From Nocardioides alpinus (GTDB lineage Bacteria > Actinomycetota > Actinomycetes > Propionibacteriales > Nocardioidaceae), in NCBI RefSeq assembly GCF_900112035.1, contig NZ_FOKC01000001.1, forward strand, positions 1,041,279-1,105,278: DNA of 64,000 nucleotides, written 5' to 3'. Positions 8,699-16,832 of the stretch are shown here, piece after piece. The notes under the pieces are model-generated. The model searched no databases. It was not told the origin of the DNA and saw nothing but the letters and a program-made list of their open reading frames with translations. How positions within the stretch are numbered: the first letter of the stretch is position 1; each line of letters opens with the position of its first letter. The position numbers and the translations under genes are program-made.

Positions 8699-9468
8699 CC
8701 CAGGCCCTGGTCGCCCTCCTGACGGCCCTGGTCGTCATGGGGGTCACCGCGGCCGTCAGCAAGCGCGTCGACCGGGTCGCGGTCGTCGACATCGCGTGGG
8801 GGTCGGTCTTCGTGGCCATCGCGCTCGTCCTGGCGATCGTGTGGCCGGACGAGCACTCGTGGCTGCTCGCCGTCCTGGTCACCCTCTGGGGCGGCCGCCT
8901 CGCCTGGCACATCGCCAGGCGCTCGAAGGGCCACGGCGAGGACCCCCGCTACGAGGAGATGCTCGGCGGTCCCGGCTGGCACGCGGGCGCAGCCACGGTC
9001 CTCCTCCGGGTGTTCGGCACCCAGGCCCTGGTCGCGTGGATCATCTCGTTCCCGCTCGTCGTGGCAGCGGCGTACGACGTCCGCTGGTGGCCGCTCGTGT
9101 GGGTCGGCGTGGCCGTGTGGGTCGTCGGGGTGTTCTTCGAGGTCGTCGGCGACGCCCAGCTGGCGGCGTACCGCTCCCGTCCCCGCGACCAGCGCCCGCC
9201 CGTGCTCGACACGGGCCTGTGGGGCTGGACCCGCCACCCCAACTACTTCGGGGACGCCTGCGTGTGGTGGGGCCTGTGGCTCGCCGGCGCCCTGTCGCTC
9301 GGCTGGCTCCCCGGGCTGCTGACCGTGTTCGCACCCGCCGCGATGACCTACTTCATCCGCAACGTGACCGGTGCCAAGCTGCTCGAGAAGACGATGTCGC
9401 AGCGGGCCGGGTGGGACGAGTACGCCGCCCGCGTGCCGCTGTTCGTGCCGCGGCCGCCGCGCCGCTGA
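8695..9468 (+). CDS. DUF1295 integral membrane protein (steroid 5-alpha-reductase-like)
   Basis: The 257-residue hydrophobic protein has about six membrane segments. Near its end it carries GLWGWTRHPNYFGDACVWWGLW, the hallmark of DUF1295 and the isoprenylcysteine methyltransferase/5-alpha-reductase superfamily, which binds NADPH or AdoMet near this loop. M. tuberculosis Rv0446c occupies the same place between ufaA1 and sigK. GTG 8695 overlaps the previous stop; GTG 8692 is an equally close alternative. The protein may reduce the methylene intermediate left by the CFA-type enzymes, but that is only an inference from context. It ends the SigK operon. Confidence 0.87.
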   Translation: MTQALVALLTALVVMGVTAAVSKRVDRVAVVDIAWGSVFVAIALVLAIVWPDEHSWLLAVLVTLWGGRLAWHIARRSKGHGEDPRYEEMLGGPGWHAGAATVLLRVFGTQALVAWIISFPLVVAAAYDVRWWPLVWVGVAVWVVGVFFEVVGDAQLAAYRSRPRDQRPPVLDTGLWGWTRHPNYFGDACVWWGLWLAGALSLGWLPGLLTVFAPAAMTYFIRNVTGAKLLEKTMSQRAGWDEYAARVPLFVPRPPRR

Positions 9469-9537
9469 CCCGACCGCGTCCCCTTTCACCCGGCGGGTGG
9501 GTGGGCGCGTCGCGAGGACCTGGGGTAGAAAGCGGAC

Positions 9538-10089
9538 GTGTCCGGACCCGATCCCCTCGATGACGCCGTCGAGCGCATGCTCGCCGGTGACGAGGGGGCG
9601 TTCCGGACCGTCTACCGCGCCGTCCAGCCGCCGCTGCTGCGCTACCTGACCGTCCTGGTCGGCCCGGCCGACGCCGAGGACGTGGCGAGCGAGGCGTGGT
9701 CGCAGGCGTTCCGGGACCTCGACCGGTTCACCGGGGACGCCGACGGCTTCCGCGGCTGGGTCACCACCATCGGTCGCAACCGGGCCTTCGACCACCTCCG
9801 GCGGGCGAGCCGACGGCCCGTGAGCGACCAGACGCTCGAGGACCTCGTCGACCTGCCGGACGACGCCGACGTGGAGCTCGACACGCTCGGCAGGGTGAAC
9901 TCCCAGGCGGTGCTGCGACTGATCGGGGAGCTCCCCCGCGACCAGGCGGAGGCGATCATGCTGCGCACCGTGCTCGGCTTCGACGGCCCGACCTCCGCCA
10001 GGATCCTGGGCAAGCGCCCCGGGGCCGTACGAGCCGCTGCCCACCGTGGACTGAAGCAGCTCGCGAAAAGAATTTCCGAGGAGCCGTAA
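9538..10089 (+). CDS. Second ECF-type sigma factor
   Basis: The 183-residue protein has sigma region 2 (ADAEDVASEAWSQAFRDLDR near residues 42-60, GWVTTIGRNRAFDHLR near 78-93) and region 4 (PRDQAEAIMLRTVLGFDG, then TSARILGKRPGAVRAAAHRG). It starts at GTG 9538. The next gene, 34 bp downstream, encodes a one-span membrane protein, the usual place for an anti-sigma factor, although no zinc-binding H-x3-C-x2-C motif is visible there. Target promoters are unknown. It is separate from the SigK operon, with a 69-bp gap before it. Confidence 0.88.
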   Translation: MSGPDPLDDAVERMLAGDEGAFRTVYRAVQPPLLRYLTVLVGPADAEDVASEAWSQAFRDLDRFTGDADGFRGWVTTIGRNRAFDHLRRASRRPVSDQTLEDLVDLPDDADVELDTLGRVNSQAVLRLIGELPRDQAEAIMLRTVLGFDGPTSARILGKRPGAVRAAAHRGLKQLAKRISEEP

Positions 10090-10123
10090 CACCTCACCCC
10101 CGCCCGGCGCTGTAGGCAGTGAG

Positions 10124-11155
10124 ATGAGCGAGCCCGAGACCCGCATGTCCCGCCTTGACGCCGAGCGCCTGCTCGATGCTCCGGCGGAGCACGACAGCGC
10201 CCTGGGCTGGGCCCTCACCGCAGCGAGCGCACCGGCGCACCCCGACGAGCTCCGACGCGAGGACGCCACGGTCGCGGCCTTCCACAGCGCCCGGCTCAAC
10301 CCGCCGCCGGCTCGTCGAACGTCCTTCGTCTCTCCCGTCCGGCTCGGCGGCCGCGCCGCCAGCCAGGCCGTCGTCGCCACCGCGGCCGTGGTCGCCCTCG
10401 CGTCCGGCGGCTTCGCGCTGACCGGCTCGATCCCCCTGCCCACGCTCCCGGGCCAGGCGTCCGACCGCGCCACCGAGGCCGTCTCGAAGACGACCGACCG
10501 GGGCAACGGCGGCGCCGCCTCGGGCGGTGCCACGACCCGGTCCCCCGGTTCCTCGAGCACCACGCCCGGCGGATCGGGCTCGGCGTCCGCAGGCGGGCCC
10601 GGCACCGGCAAGCCGTCGAGCGAGTCCACCGGCAGCGCTACCGGCTCTGCGACGGAGAGCGCGACCGAGTCGCCGTCCCCGACGGCCACGCCGAGCGCCA
10701 ACCTGGCCGGGCTCTGCAACGCCTTCCAGGCAACGGACCGCTCCGACAACGGCAAGTCCCTCGACAGCGCCGCCTTCGCCGCGCTCGCCGCCGCCGCATC
10801 AGCAGCTGGCGCCGCCGACGTCGCCACCTACTGCGTGTCCCTGATCGGCGAGCCGGAGACCGGCAAGCCGACAGACAAGCCGACGCCCACGGGCAAGCCG
10901 ACCGACACCGGCAAACCCACCGACAAGCCCAGCCCGACGGGCAAGCCGACCGACACCGGCACGCCCACCGACAAGCCGACGCCGACCGACAAGCCGACGC
11001 CCACGGGCAAGCCGACCGACACCGGCAAGCCCACCGAGACGGCGACGCCGTCCACCGAACAACCCACCGAGACGCCTGGTCCTGGCAAGCCCACCGACAA
11101 GCCGGATCCGTCCGGCCAGGGTGGCGGAAAGGACTCCTCAACTTCTGGTTCCTGA
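10124..11155 (+). CDS. Single-span membrane protein with external GKPTD repeats, possible anti-sigma partner
   Basis: The 343-residue protein has a short cytoplasmic N-terminus (about 1-77), one membrane segment at about 78-102 (QAVVATAAVVALASGGFAL) and a long, low-complexity outside part rich in S, T, G and P. Residues from about 244 to the end are tandem PTDKP / TPTGK / PTDTG units. A small ordered segment with two Cys (about 198-240, LCNAFQATD to ATYCVSLIG) lies between. The position after an ECF sigma gene suggests a role as its membrane partner, but no anti-sigma motif is recognisable. The PT-rich tail could span the cell wall or be glycosylated. A hairpin at 11142-11162 covers its stop codon. 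Confidence 0.75.
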   Translation: MSEPETRMSRLDAERLLDAPAEHDSALGWALTAASAPAHPDELRREDATVAAFHSARLNPPPARRTSFVSPVRLGGRAASQAVVATAAVVALASGGFALTGSIPLPTLPGQASDRATEAVSKTTDRGNGGAASGGATTRSPGSSSTTPGGSGSASAGGPGTGKPSSESTGSATGSATESATESPSPTATPSANLAGLCNAFQATDRSDNGKSLDSAAFAALAAAASAAGAADVATYCVSLIGEPETGKPTDKPTPTGKPTDTGKPTDKPSPTGKPTDTGTPTDKPTPTDKPTPTGKPTDTGKPTETATPSTEQPTETPGPGKPTDKPDPSGQGGGKDSSTSGS

Positions 11156-11162
11156 CCAGAAG
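11142..11162 (+). terminator. Hairpin terminator overlapping the stop of the PT-repeat gene
   Basis: CTTCTGGT (11142-11149) and ACCAGAAG (11155-11162) pair perfectly around a 5-base loop; the TGA stop lies at 11153-11155. There is no T-run, as is common for terminators in high-GC actinobacteria. Confidence 0.5.
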
Positions 11163-11267
11163 CGGCCGCGTTCCGCGGAGCAAGGCTCAGCGTGCCCGGA
11201 TCTCACACCCTCCCGTGAGGGATCCGGATCCCCCCAGTCGCGAAGAGCCGAACTTCGAAAACGCGTC

Positions 11268-11302
11268 GCAGCGGCACGGTTCCCCCGGGGCCGTGCCGCT
11301 GC
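11268..11302. terminator. 12-bp GC-rich hairpin between the PT-repeat and AraC genes
   Basis: GCAGCGGCACGG (11268-11279) pairs exactly with CCGTGCCGCTGC (11291-11302) around an 11-base loop. It separates the sigma-factor pair from the AraC gene that starts at 11346. It could be a terminator or part of the AraC leader. Confidence 0.5.
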
Positions 11303-11345
11303 TCTGTCCGGTGGGGTGTCGGCAGTGCACGTTAGGTTCGAGCGC

Positions 11346-11801
11346 ATGGGTCAGCCGCGGGAGCTCTCGAAGCGCGAGGACACCCATCGGCGCATGCTGC
11401 GGGCGCGCGACGAGATGGACCGGCGCTATGCCGAGCCCCTCGACGTACCCACCCTGGCTGCGATCGCGCACCTGTCGGCGTCGCAGTTCGGTCGGGTCTT
11501 CAAGGACGTCTACGGCGAGACGCCGCACCGCTACCTCCAGCGGCGCCGGGTGGAGCGGGCGATGACCCTGCTCCGGCAGACGGACCGCCCGGTGACCGAC
11601 ATCGCGTGGGACGTGGGCTTCGCGAGCCTCGGCACGTTCAGCCGCACGTTCAGCAACGTCGTCGGCCTCTCACCGACCGAGTTCCGCGCCCGGCACGCGC
11701 CGATCGCCGTGCCGTCGTGCTTCATCGCGGCGTGGACGCGGCCACGGGAGCCGCACACGACAGTCGTTTCGGAGAAGCACGTGGGGACCGACGCTGACTA
11801 A
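11346..11801 (+). CDS. AraC-family transcriptional regulator, DNA-binding domain only
   Basis: The 151-residue protein consists almost wholly of a two-helix-turn-helix AraC domain: LDVPTLAAIAHLSASQFGRVF (first HTH, about residues 26-46) and PVTDIAWDVGFASLGTFSRTF (second HTH, about 79-99), ending with the PTEFRARH segment. It has no separate ligand domain, like MarA/SoxS-type regulators. ATG 11346 was chosen because upstream in-frame sequence is non-homologous and contains the 11268 hairpin. The following VOC-fold and cupin genes are 10 bp downstream and probably co-transcribed, so they are candidate targets or effectors. Confidence 0.88.
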   Translation: MGQPRELSKREDTHRRMLRARDEMDRRYAEPLDVPTLAAIAHLSASQFGRVFKDVYGETPHRYLQRRRVERAMTLLRQTDRPVTDIAWDVGFASLGTFSRTFSNVVGLSPTEFRARHAPIAVPSCFIAAWTRPREPHTTVVSEKHVGTDAD

Positions 11802-11811
11802 CGTCGTCGTC

Positions 11812-12273
11812 ATGAGCAACCACATCACCTCACTCCACATCCGCAGCGTGCCCGTCCTCGACCAGGACGAGGCCCTCGACTTCTACACGACCCACCTCGG
11901 CTTCGAGGCCCGCGACGACATCGACCTCGGCTTCATGCGCTGGCTCACCGTCGGCGTCCCCGGCCAGGACACCTCGCTGCTGCTCGAGCTCGTCGGCGGC
12001 CCCCAGCACGACGAGTCGACGGCCGTCCAGGTCCGCGAGCTCGTCACCAAGGGTGCCCTCGGCGGGCTGTTCCTCCACAGCAGCGACGTGCACGCGACGT
12101 ACGCCGCCCTGCGAGATGCCGGCGTCGAGATCACCCAGGAGCCGGTCGAGCAGCCCTACGGCACCGACTTCGGCCTCCGCGACCCGTTCGGCAACCACGT
12201 CCGGATCAGCCAGCCCAACGCGGCCCCCCCGCAGGAGGTCCAGGACACCTACGAAGGGGCCACCACCGCATGA
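11812..12273 (+). CDS. VOC-superfamily (glyoxalase/bleomycin-resistance-like) protein
   Basis: The 153-residue protein is one vicinal-oxygen-chelate domain with two beta-alpha-beta modules (about 5-60 and 75-137). The metal-binding positions typical of the fold are suggested by His10, Glu62 and the C-terminal RDPFGNHVRI segment. Such proteins are lyases, dioxygenases or drug-binding proteins; the substrate is not evident. It lies between an AraC regulator (10 bp upstream) and a cupin gene (4-bp overlap), which suggests a small detoxification or catabolic unit. Confidence 0.87.
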   Translation: MSNHITSLHIRSVPVLDQDEALDFYTTHLGFEARDDIDLGFMRWLTVGVPGQDTSLLLELVGGPQHDESTAVQVRELVTKGALGGLFLHSSDVHATYAALRDAGVEITQEPVEQPYGTDFGLRDPFGNHVRISQPNAAPPQEVQDTYEGATTA

Positions 12274-12749
12274 GCTACCCACCGCCGATCTACCACGGCG
12301 ACTCCGGCGAGGTCTCCGCCCACGTGGTGCGGGCCGGGATCGAGCCCGCGGTCGTCTACCCGAACGGCAACAAGGTGTTCTACCTCGCGCAGGGCACCGA
12401 GACCTCCGGCACCTTCGGCCTCTACCGCTGGGAGTTCGCCGGGCCCGAGAGCGGTCCGGGCGCCCACTTCCACCGCACGATCACCGAGTCGTTCTACGTG
12501 CTCGAGGGAACGGTCACGATCTTCGACGGCACGAGCTGGGTCAAGACGCACGCCGGCGACTTCGCCCACGTCCCGGCCGGCGGGATCCACGGCTTCCGCA
12601 ACTCCGACGGCGCGGCCAAGATGCTGCTCCACTTCGCCCCGGGCGCCCCGCGCGAGGCCTACTTCGAGGGGCTGGCCGCTGGCATCGGCGACTTCGACGA
12701 GGACGCCTACGCCCGGTTCATGCGTGAGCACGACAACCACTGGCTGTGA
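12270..12749 (+). CDS. Cupin-domain protein
   Basis: The 159-residue protein has one cupin barrel. The first motif is HFHRTITESFYVLEGTVTIF (about residues 67-86) and the second VPAGGIHGFRN (about 105-115); these supply the usual two or three His and one Glu that bind a metal. It may be a dioxygenase, isomerase or sensor; the substrate is unknown. ATG 12270 overlaps the VOC gene stop. A strong hairpin at 12778-12822 follows. Confidence 0.85.
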   Translation: MSYPPPIYHGDSGEVSAHVVRAGIEPAVVYPNGNKVFYLAQGTETSGTFGLYRWEFAGPESGPGAHFHRTITESFYVLEGTVTIFDGTSWVKTHAGDFAHVPAGGIHGFRNSDGAAKMLLHFAPGAPREAYFEGLAAGIGDFDEDAYARFMREHDNHWL

Positions 12750-12777
12750 CGGCTCGGCCTCGTGGAGTTCCCACGGG

Positions 12778-12822
12778 ATCGTGGAGCTCGTGAGCCGCGG
12801 GCTGGCTCGCGAGCTCCACGAT
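12778..12822. terminator. Bidirectional 19-bp stem-loop between convergent genes
   Basis: Arms at 12778-12796 and 12804-12822 pair over 19 bases with one mismatch around a 7-base loop. It lies between the cupin gene (ends 12749) and the YjbR gene (ends 12837 on the other strand), so it can stop both transcripts. A shorter related motif, GTGGAGTTCCCAC, precedes it at 12762. Confidence 0.65.
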
Positions 12823-12836
12823 GTCGCAGCAGCGGG

Positions 12837-13208
12837 TCAGGGGCGCGCGACCTGCGCGGCCAGGGTCGCCGGCGCCTGGAGGCAGTAGGAGTCGGTGAGC
12901 AGCTCGGCCAGCTCCGCCCAGTCCGTGCCGTCGTCGAGCACCATGCCGATCGCGTTGCCACCCCACCCCGACCTGAAGTAGGGCTCACCCATGTGCTCGA
13001 AGGCGGCGACCTCGTCGGGCTCGCCGCGGAAGGTGATCCGGAAGGCCTGGTCCTCGCCGCCGAAGACGTGGGCGACCGTCGCGCTGCCGACCCGCCAGCG
13101 GGTGCCGGTCCACGCGGGCTCCTGGCGGCAGCGCGGCAGGGCACCGAGCACGGCGTCGATGCGCAGGACCCACTCCTGCGGCACGAGCGGGCGGTCAGCG
13201 AGAGCCAC
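12837..13208 (-). CDS. MmcQ/YjbR-family protein
   Basis: This small protein (123 residues from GTG 13208) resembles MmcQ/YjbR proteins, which have a CyaY-like fold and are often annotated as DNA-binding. Seen features are the central FRITFRGEPDEVAAFEHMGEP and a C-terminal DDGTDWAELAELLTDSYCLQAP, the usual D-W-x-E-L-x-x-L-L-x-x-S-Y pattern. The function of the family is not established. The start is uncertain: a TTG at 13238 in the same frame would add ten residues; neither has a strong ribosome-binding site. It stands alone between a hairpin terminator and the HxlR gene. Confidence 0.75.
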   Translation of the reverse strand: MALADRPLVPQEWVLRIDAVLGALPRCRQEPAWTGTRWRVGSATVAHVFGGEDQAFRITFRGEPDEVAAFEHMGEPYFRSGWGGNAIGMVLDDGTDWAELAELLTDSYCLQAPATLAAQVARP

Positions 13209-13271
13209 GGCGTACAGCCTGCCACCAGCCGCCGACAACGTTGCCGTGGATCGAGGAGGGACGACGTCGTG

Positions 13272-13946
13272 TCACGAGACCTCGGGCAGCGGCACCGGCG
13301 CGAACGTGCTCCGCGTGAACCACGTCGGCAGCGCCCTCACCAGCGGGCGCGGCCCTGCGACGGAGAGGTCGCCGGCCCTCACCGCACCCAGGAGGTCACG
13401 ACGGCCCATCCAGTAGTCGATCATCGTCTCGACGTGACCGACCACCTCGACGTCGACGTCGTGGCCCGGGTCGGTCAGGCACAGGTCCACCGTCGGGGTC
13501 TCCAGCACCAGCCAGAAGTGGCTCTTCCGGTCGCTGGACCCCTCGAGGTGGAAGTGCACGACGACGCGGCGCTCGGGCAGGGCGGCGGTGTCGACGTTGC
13601 GGTGGATGTCCCACATGAGCAACGAGGCGTCGTAGTGCTTGGCGATCACGTCGCCGCGCGCCCACCGCTGGCCCCAGACGCCCATCGACTCGATCACCGG
13701 CCACAGCTCCCTGCCGGCGGCGGTGAGGCGGTACTCGCCGCCGACGTGGTCCACGACACCGAGGCGCTCGAGCGTCTTGAGGCGCTTGGACAGCAGCGCC
13801 GGTGACATGAGGGGGACCCCGCGACGGAGGTCGTTGAAGCGCGTGCTGCCGCACAGGAGCTCGCGGACCACGAGGGGCGTCCACCTCTCGGTGAGCACCT
13901 CCGAGGCCATCGCCACGGGGCAGAACTGACCGTAGGTGGAAGCCAT
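13272..13946 (-). CDS. HxlR-family transcriptional regulator with sterol-carrier-like C-terminal domain
   Basis: The 224-residue protein starts at ATG 13946. Residues 1-100 are an HxlR/MarR-like winged helix (MASEVLTERWTPLVVRELL, then SPALLSKRLKTLERLGVVDH). Residues of about 130-220 look like an SCP2-type lipid- or ligand-binding domain, a known pairing in this family. It diverges from the FAD-linked oxidase gene at 14072 across 125 bp that contain an inverted repeat at 13975-13988; control of that gene and of itself is likely. The ligand is unknown. Confidence 0.85.
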   Translation of the reverse strand: MASTYGQFCPVAMASEVLTERWTPLVVRELLCGSTRFNDLRRGVPLMSPALLSKRLKTLERLGVVDHVGGEYRLTAAGRELWPVIESMGVWGQRWARGDVIAKHYDASLLMWDIHRNVDTAALPERRVVVHFHLEGSSDRKSHFWLVLETPTVDLCLTDPGHDVDVEVVGHVETMIDYWMGRRDLLGAVRAGDLSVAGPRPLVRALPTWFTRSTFAPVPLPEVS

Positions 13947-13974
13947 GACTCCGACGGTAGGGCCGCTATGGGTT

Positions 13975-13988
13975 CTGTACCAGTACAG
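13975..13988. promoter_or_regulatory. Candidate HxlR operator in divergent promoter
   Basis: CTGTAC-CA-GTACAG is a perfect inverted repeat with 6-bp arms, 28 bases upstream of the HxlR start and 83 bases before the FAD-oxidase start. Dyads containing GTAC half-sites are typical of HxlR/MarR-type winged helices. No binding data are available. Confidence 0.5.
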
Positions 13989-14071
13989 GATCGATACTCG
14001 CGGGCCTGCCGTCCCCGGACCCACTGTGGGAGAGCACCTCCACCGTCCCGTCCGATGCCAGGGAGACCACC

Positions 14072-15466
14072 ATGACCATGCTCGAGATGCCCACCACCGA
14101 CGCCCTGGCCGGCGACTTCGCCGGCGAGCTCGTCACGCCCGACCACCCGGCGTACGACGTCCAGCGCCGCATCTGGAACGGCGAGATCGACCGCCGCCCG
14201 GCCCTCCTCGCCCGCTGCGAGGGGGCCAGCGACGTCGCCGCCGCCCTCCGCTGGGCCCGCGACCGCGGCCTGCCCGTGGCCGTACGAGGGGGCGGCCACG
14301 GGATCGCCGGGCACTCGCTCGTCGACGACGGCGTCGTCCTGGACCTGTCCGGGATGCGCGGCACCGTCGTGGACCCGGTGGCCCGCACGGTGTCGGCGCA
14401 GGGTGGTGCCCTCAACGCCCACATGGACCGGGAGAGCCAGGCCTTCGGGCTCGCGATGACCAGCGGCTACATCAGTCACACCGGCATCGCCGGGCTGACC
14501 CTCGGCGGCGGCATCGGGCACCTGATGCGCAAGACCGGGTTGGCGATCGACGCGCTGCGCTCCTGCCAGGTGGTGACGGCCGACGGCTCGATCGTGCGGG
14601 CGTCGGAGACCGAGAACCCCGACCTGTTCTGGGGACTGCGCGGGGGCGGGGGCAACTTCGGGGTCGTCACCGACTTCACCTTCGAGCTCCAGCCGCTCGG
14701 TCCGACGATCCTGGCCGGCCTGGTCGCGTGGCCCGCGGACGAGGCGCCGACGGTGCTGGCCTTCCTGCGCGACTTCATCGCCGACGCACCCGACGAGGTC
14801 GGGCTGATGGCCAACCTGCGGCTCGCTCCCGCGCTGCCGCTGTTCCCCGAGCACCTCCACGGCAGGCCGATCATCGGCCTGGTGGCGACGTACGCCGGCC
14901 CTGTCGAGGAGGGTGAGCGCGTGCTGGCGCCGGTGCGCGCGCTCGGCCACCCGGTGCTCGACACGATCGCGGCGAAGACCTACGTCGCGCACCAGAAGTT
15001 CCTCGACCCGGCCGTGCCGCACGGCCGGCACTACTACTGGAAGTCGCACCGGCTCGGCCCGCTCACCGGCGACATCATCGACACGATCTGCGAGCACCTC
15101 GCGACGATCAGCAGCCCGCTGTCGACGGTCCCGATCTTCAGCTTCGGAGGGGCGATGAGCCGCGTGCCCGAGGACGCGACCGCCTTCGGGCACCGCGACG
15201 CGAGCCACGACATCAACATCGTCGCGTCATGGCTGCCGGATCAGGCCGGCGACGCCGACCGGCACCGCGCCTGGGTCCGCGGCTTCTTCGACGCCCTCGC
15301 CCCGCACAGTCGGGGTGTCTACGTGAACTTCACCAGCGACGACGCCCAGACCCGGGTGCAGGACGCCTACACCCCGGCCCAGTGGTCACGGCTGCGGACG
15401 GTCAAGACGGCCTGGGACCCGGACAACGTCTTCCGCGGGAACGCCAACATCCCGCCGCTGGCGTGA
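14072..15466 (+). CDS. FAD-linked oxidase of the berberine-bridge (BBE) family
   Basis: The 464-residue protein has an FAD_binding_4 domain (about 30-215) with the His-bearing loop VRGGGHGIAGHS, where flavin is often covalently attached. Next come SGYISHTGIAGLTLGGGIGH and a C-terminal BBE segment (WDPDNVFRGNANIPP). Enzymes of this family oxidise sugars, alkaloids or other alcohols with oxygen as acceptor. No signal peptide is visible, so it is probably cytoplasmic. It is divergent from the HxlR regulator, its likely repressor. Confidence 0.9.
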   Translation: MTMLEMPTTDALAGDFAGELVTPDHPAYDVQRRIWNGEIDRRPALLARCEGASDVAAALRWARDRGLPVAVRGGGHGIAGHSLVDDGVVLDLSGMRGTVVDPVARTVSAQGGALNAHMDRESQAFGLAMTSGYISHTGIAGLTLGGGIGHLMRKTGLAIDALRSCQVVTADGSIVRASETENPDLFWGLRGGGGNFGVVTDFTFELQPLGPTILAGLVAWPADEAPTVLAFLRDFIADAPDEVGLMANLRLAPALPLFPEHLHGRPIIGLVATYAGPVEEGERVLAPVRALGHPVLDTIAAKTYVAHQKFLDPAVPHGRHYYWKSHRLGPLTGDIIDTICEHLATISSPLSTVPIFSFGGAMSRVPEDATAFGHRDASHDINIVASWLPDQAGDADRHRAWVRGFFDALAPHSRGVYVNFTSDDAQTRVQDAYTPAQWSRLRTVKTAWDPDNVFRGNANIPPLA

Positions 15467-15536
15467 CCCCCTGCGGATAGTTCGGGACGACCTGGTCGTC
15501 CCAGCGGGGGTCTCACCACCGTTTCTTCCCGAACTA
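15465..15536. terminator. Nested inverted repeats between convergent genes
   Basis: Three nested pairs are visible: TAGTTCGGGA (15478-15487) with TCCCGAACTA (15527-15536); GGGACGAC (15484-15491) with GTCGTCCC (15495-15502) around a 3-base loop; and GACCCCC (15465-15471) with GGGGGTC (15106 offset: 15506-15512). They start at the FAD-oxidase stop and precede the acyl-CoA dehydrogenase end. The structure looks like a REP-type element doing duty as a two-way terminator. Confidence 0.55.
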
Positions 15537-15671
15537 CCCGACCGCCGGTCCGCGCGCCGCCACCATGAAGGCAGTTCGCGGCTCGCGGGCGTACGTCCAC
15601 GCTCAGCCGGGGCAGCGACCTCCCCCACTGCCTGCCTGGTGCACGCCCAGCACGAGGCAGGCCAGGCGCTG

Positions 15672-16832
15672 TCAGTAGGACTTCGGCAGCCCCAGCGAGT
15701 GCATCGCGACGAAGTTGAGGATCATCTCCCGGCTCACCGGCGCGATGCGCCCCGCGCGGGCGGCGACCAGCATGCCGGCCATGCCGTACTCCTGCGTGAT
15801 GCCGTTGCCTCCGTGGGTCTGCACGGCCGCGTCGACGGCGTGGACGGCCGCCTCGGCCGCGGCGTACTTCGCCATGTTGGCCGCCTCGCCCGCCGCCATG
15901 TCGTCGCCCGCGTCGACCAGGGCCGAGGCCTTCTGGGTCATCAGGCGGGCCAGCTCGTTCTCGATGTGCGCCATCGCGAGCGGGTGGGCGATCGCCTGGT
16001 GGGACCCGATCGGCGCCTTGAAGACGGTGCGCTCCTTGGCGTAGGCCGAGGCCTTCTCGAGGGCGTGACGGGCCAGGCCGGTCGAGAAGGAGGCCGCCAT
16101 GATCCGCTCGGGGTTGAGGCCGGCGAAGAGCTGGACGAGGCCGCCGTCCTCGTCGCCGACGATCGCGTCGCCCGGGAGCCGGACGTCGTCGATGAAGACC
16201 TGGAACTGGCTCTCCGGGCTCACGATCTCCATCGGGATCGCGGTGAACTCGAAGCCGGTGGAGTCGGTCGGGACGACGAACAGGCAGGGCTTGAGCTTGC
16301 CGGTCTTCGCGTCCTCGGCCCGCGCGACGACCAGCACGTTGGCGGCCTCGTCGACGCCGGAGATGTAGATCTTCTGGCCCTTGAGCACCCACTCGTCACC
16401 GTCGCGGCGCGCGGTGGTCGTGATGTTGTGGGAGTTCGTGCCGGCGTCGGGCTCGGTGATCGCGAACGCCATGGTGCCGGTGCCGTCGCAGATGCCGGGG
16501 AGCCACTTCTGCTTCTGCGCCTCCGTGCCGTACTTGGCGATGACCGTGCCGCAGATCGCCGGGCTGACGACCATCATCAGCAGCGGGCAGCCCTGCGCGG
16601 CGAGCTCCTCGCACACCGCGGCCACGTCGCCGATGCCGCCGCCACCACCGCCGTACTCCTCGGGGATGTTGACGCCGAGGTAGCCCGCCTTGGCGATCTC
16701 CATCCACAGCTCGGTGGTCTTCTCGCCGGCGCGGGCGCGCTCGGTGAACCACTCGCGGCCGTAGCCCTTGGCGAGCTTGGCGACCTGCCGGCGCAGCTCG
16801 AGGCGCTCGTCGGTCTCGGTGAAGCTGGTCAT
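15672..16832 (-). CDS. Acyl-CoA dehydrogenase, last gene of carboxylase operon
   Basis: The 386-residue flavoprotein has all parts of the family: N-terminal helical domain, the middle beta domain with GTMAFAITEPDAGTNSHNI (FAD and substrate contacts), and the C-terminal helical domain with QTHGGNGITQEYGMAGM. It oxidises an acyl-CoA at C2-C3 and passes electrons to ETF. ATG 16832 overlaps the biotin carboxylase stop as ATGA. In mycobacteria a similar dehydrogenase (FadE19) sits with AccA1/AccD1 in the branched-chain amino-acid route, so a short branched acyl-CoA is a reasonable substrate; this is inferred. Confidence 0.9.
   Translation of the reverse strand: MTSFTETDERLELRRQVAKLAKGYGREWFTERARAGEKTTELWMEIAKAGYLGVNIPEEYGGGGGGIGDVAAVCEELAAQGCPLLMMVVSPAICGTVIAKYGTEAQKQKWLPGICDGTGTMAFAITEPDAGTNSHNITTTARRDGDEWVLKGQKIYISGVDEAANVLVVARAEDAKTGKLKPCLFVVPTDSTGFEFTAIPMEIVSPESQFQVFIDDVRLPGDAIVGDEDGGLVQLFAGLNPERIMAASFSTGLARHALEKASAYAKERTVFKAPIGSHQAIAHPLAMAHIENELARLMTQKASALVDAGDDMAAGEAANMAKYAAAEAAVHAVDAAVQTHGGNGITQEYGMAGMLVAARAGRIAPVSREMILNFVAMHSLGLPKSY

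Noticed and set aside
10854..11125. DNA satellite array in the PT-repeat gene
   Set aside because: The repeat is a codon-level consequence of the PTDKP/TPTGK protein repeats inside a normal reading frame.
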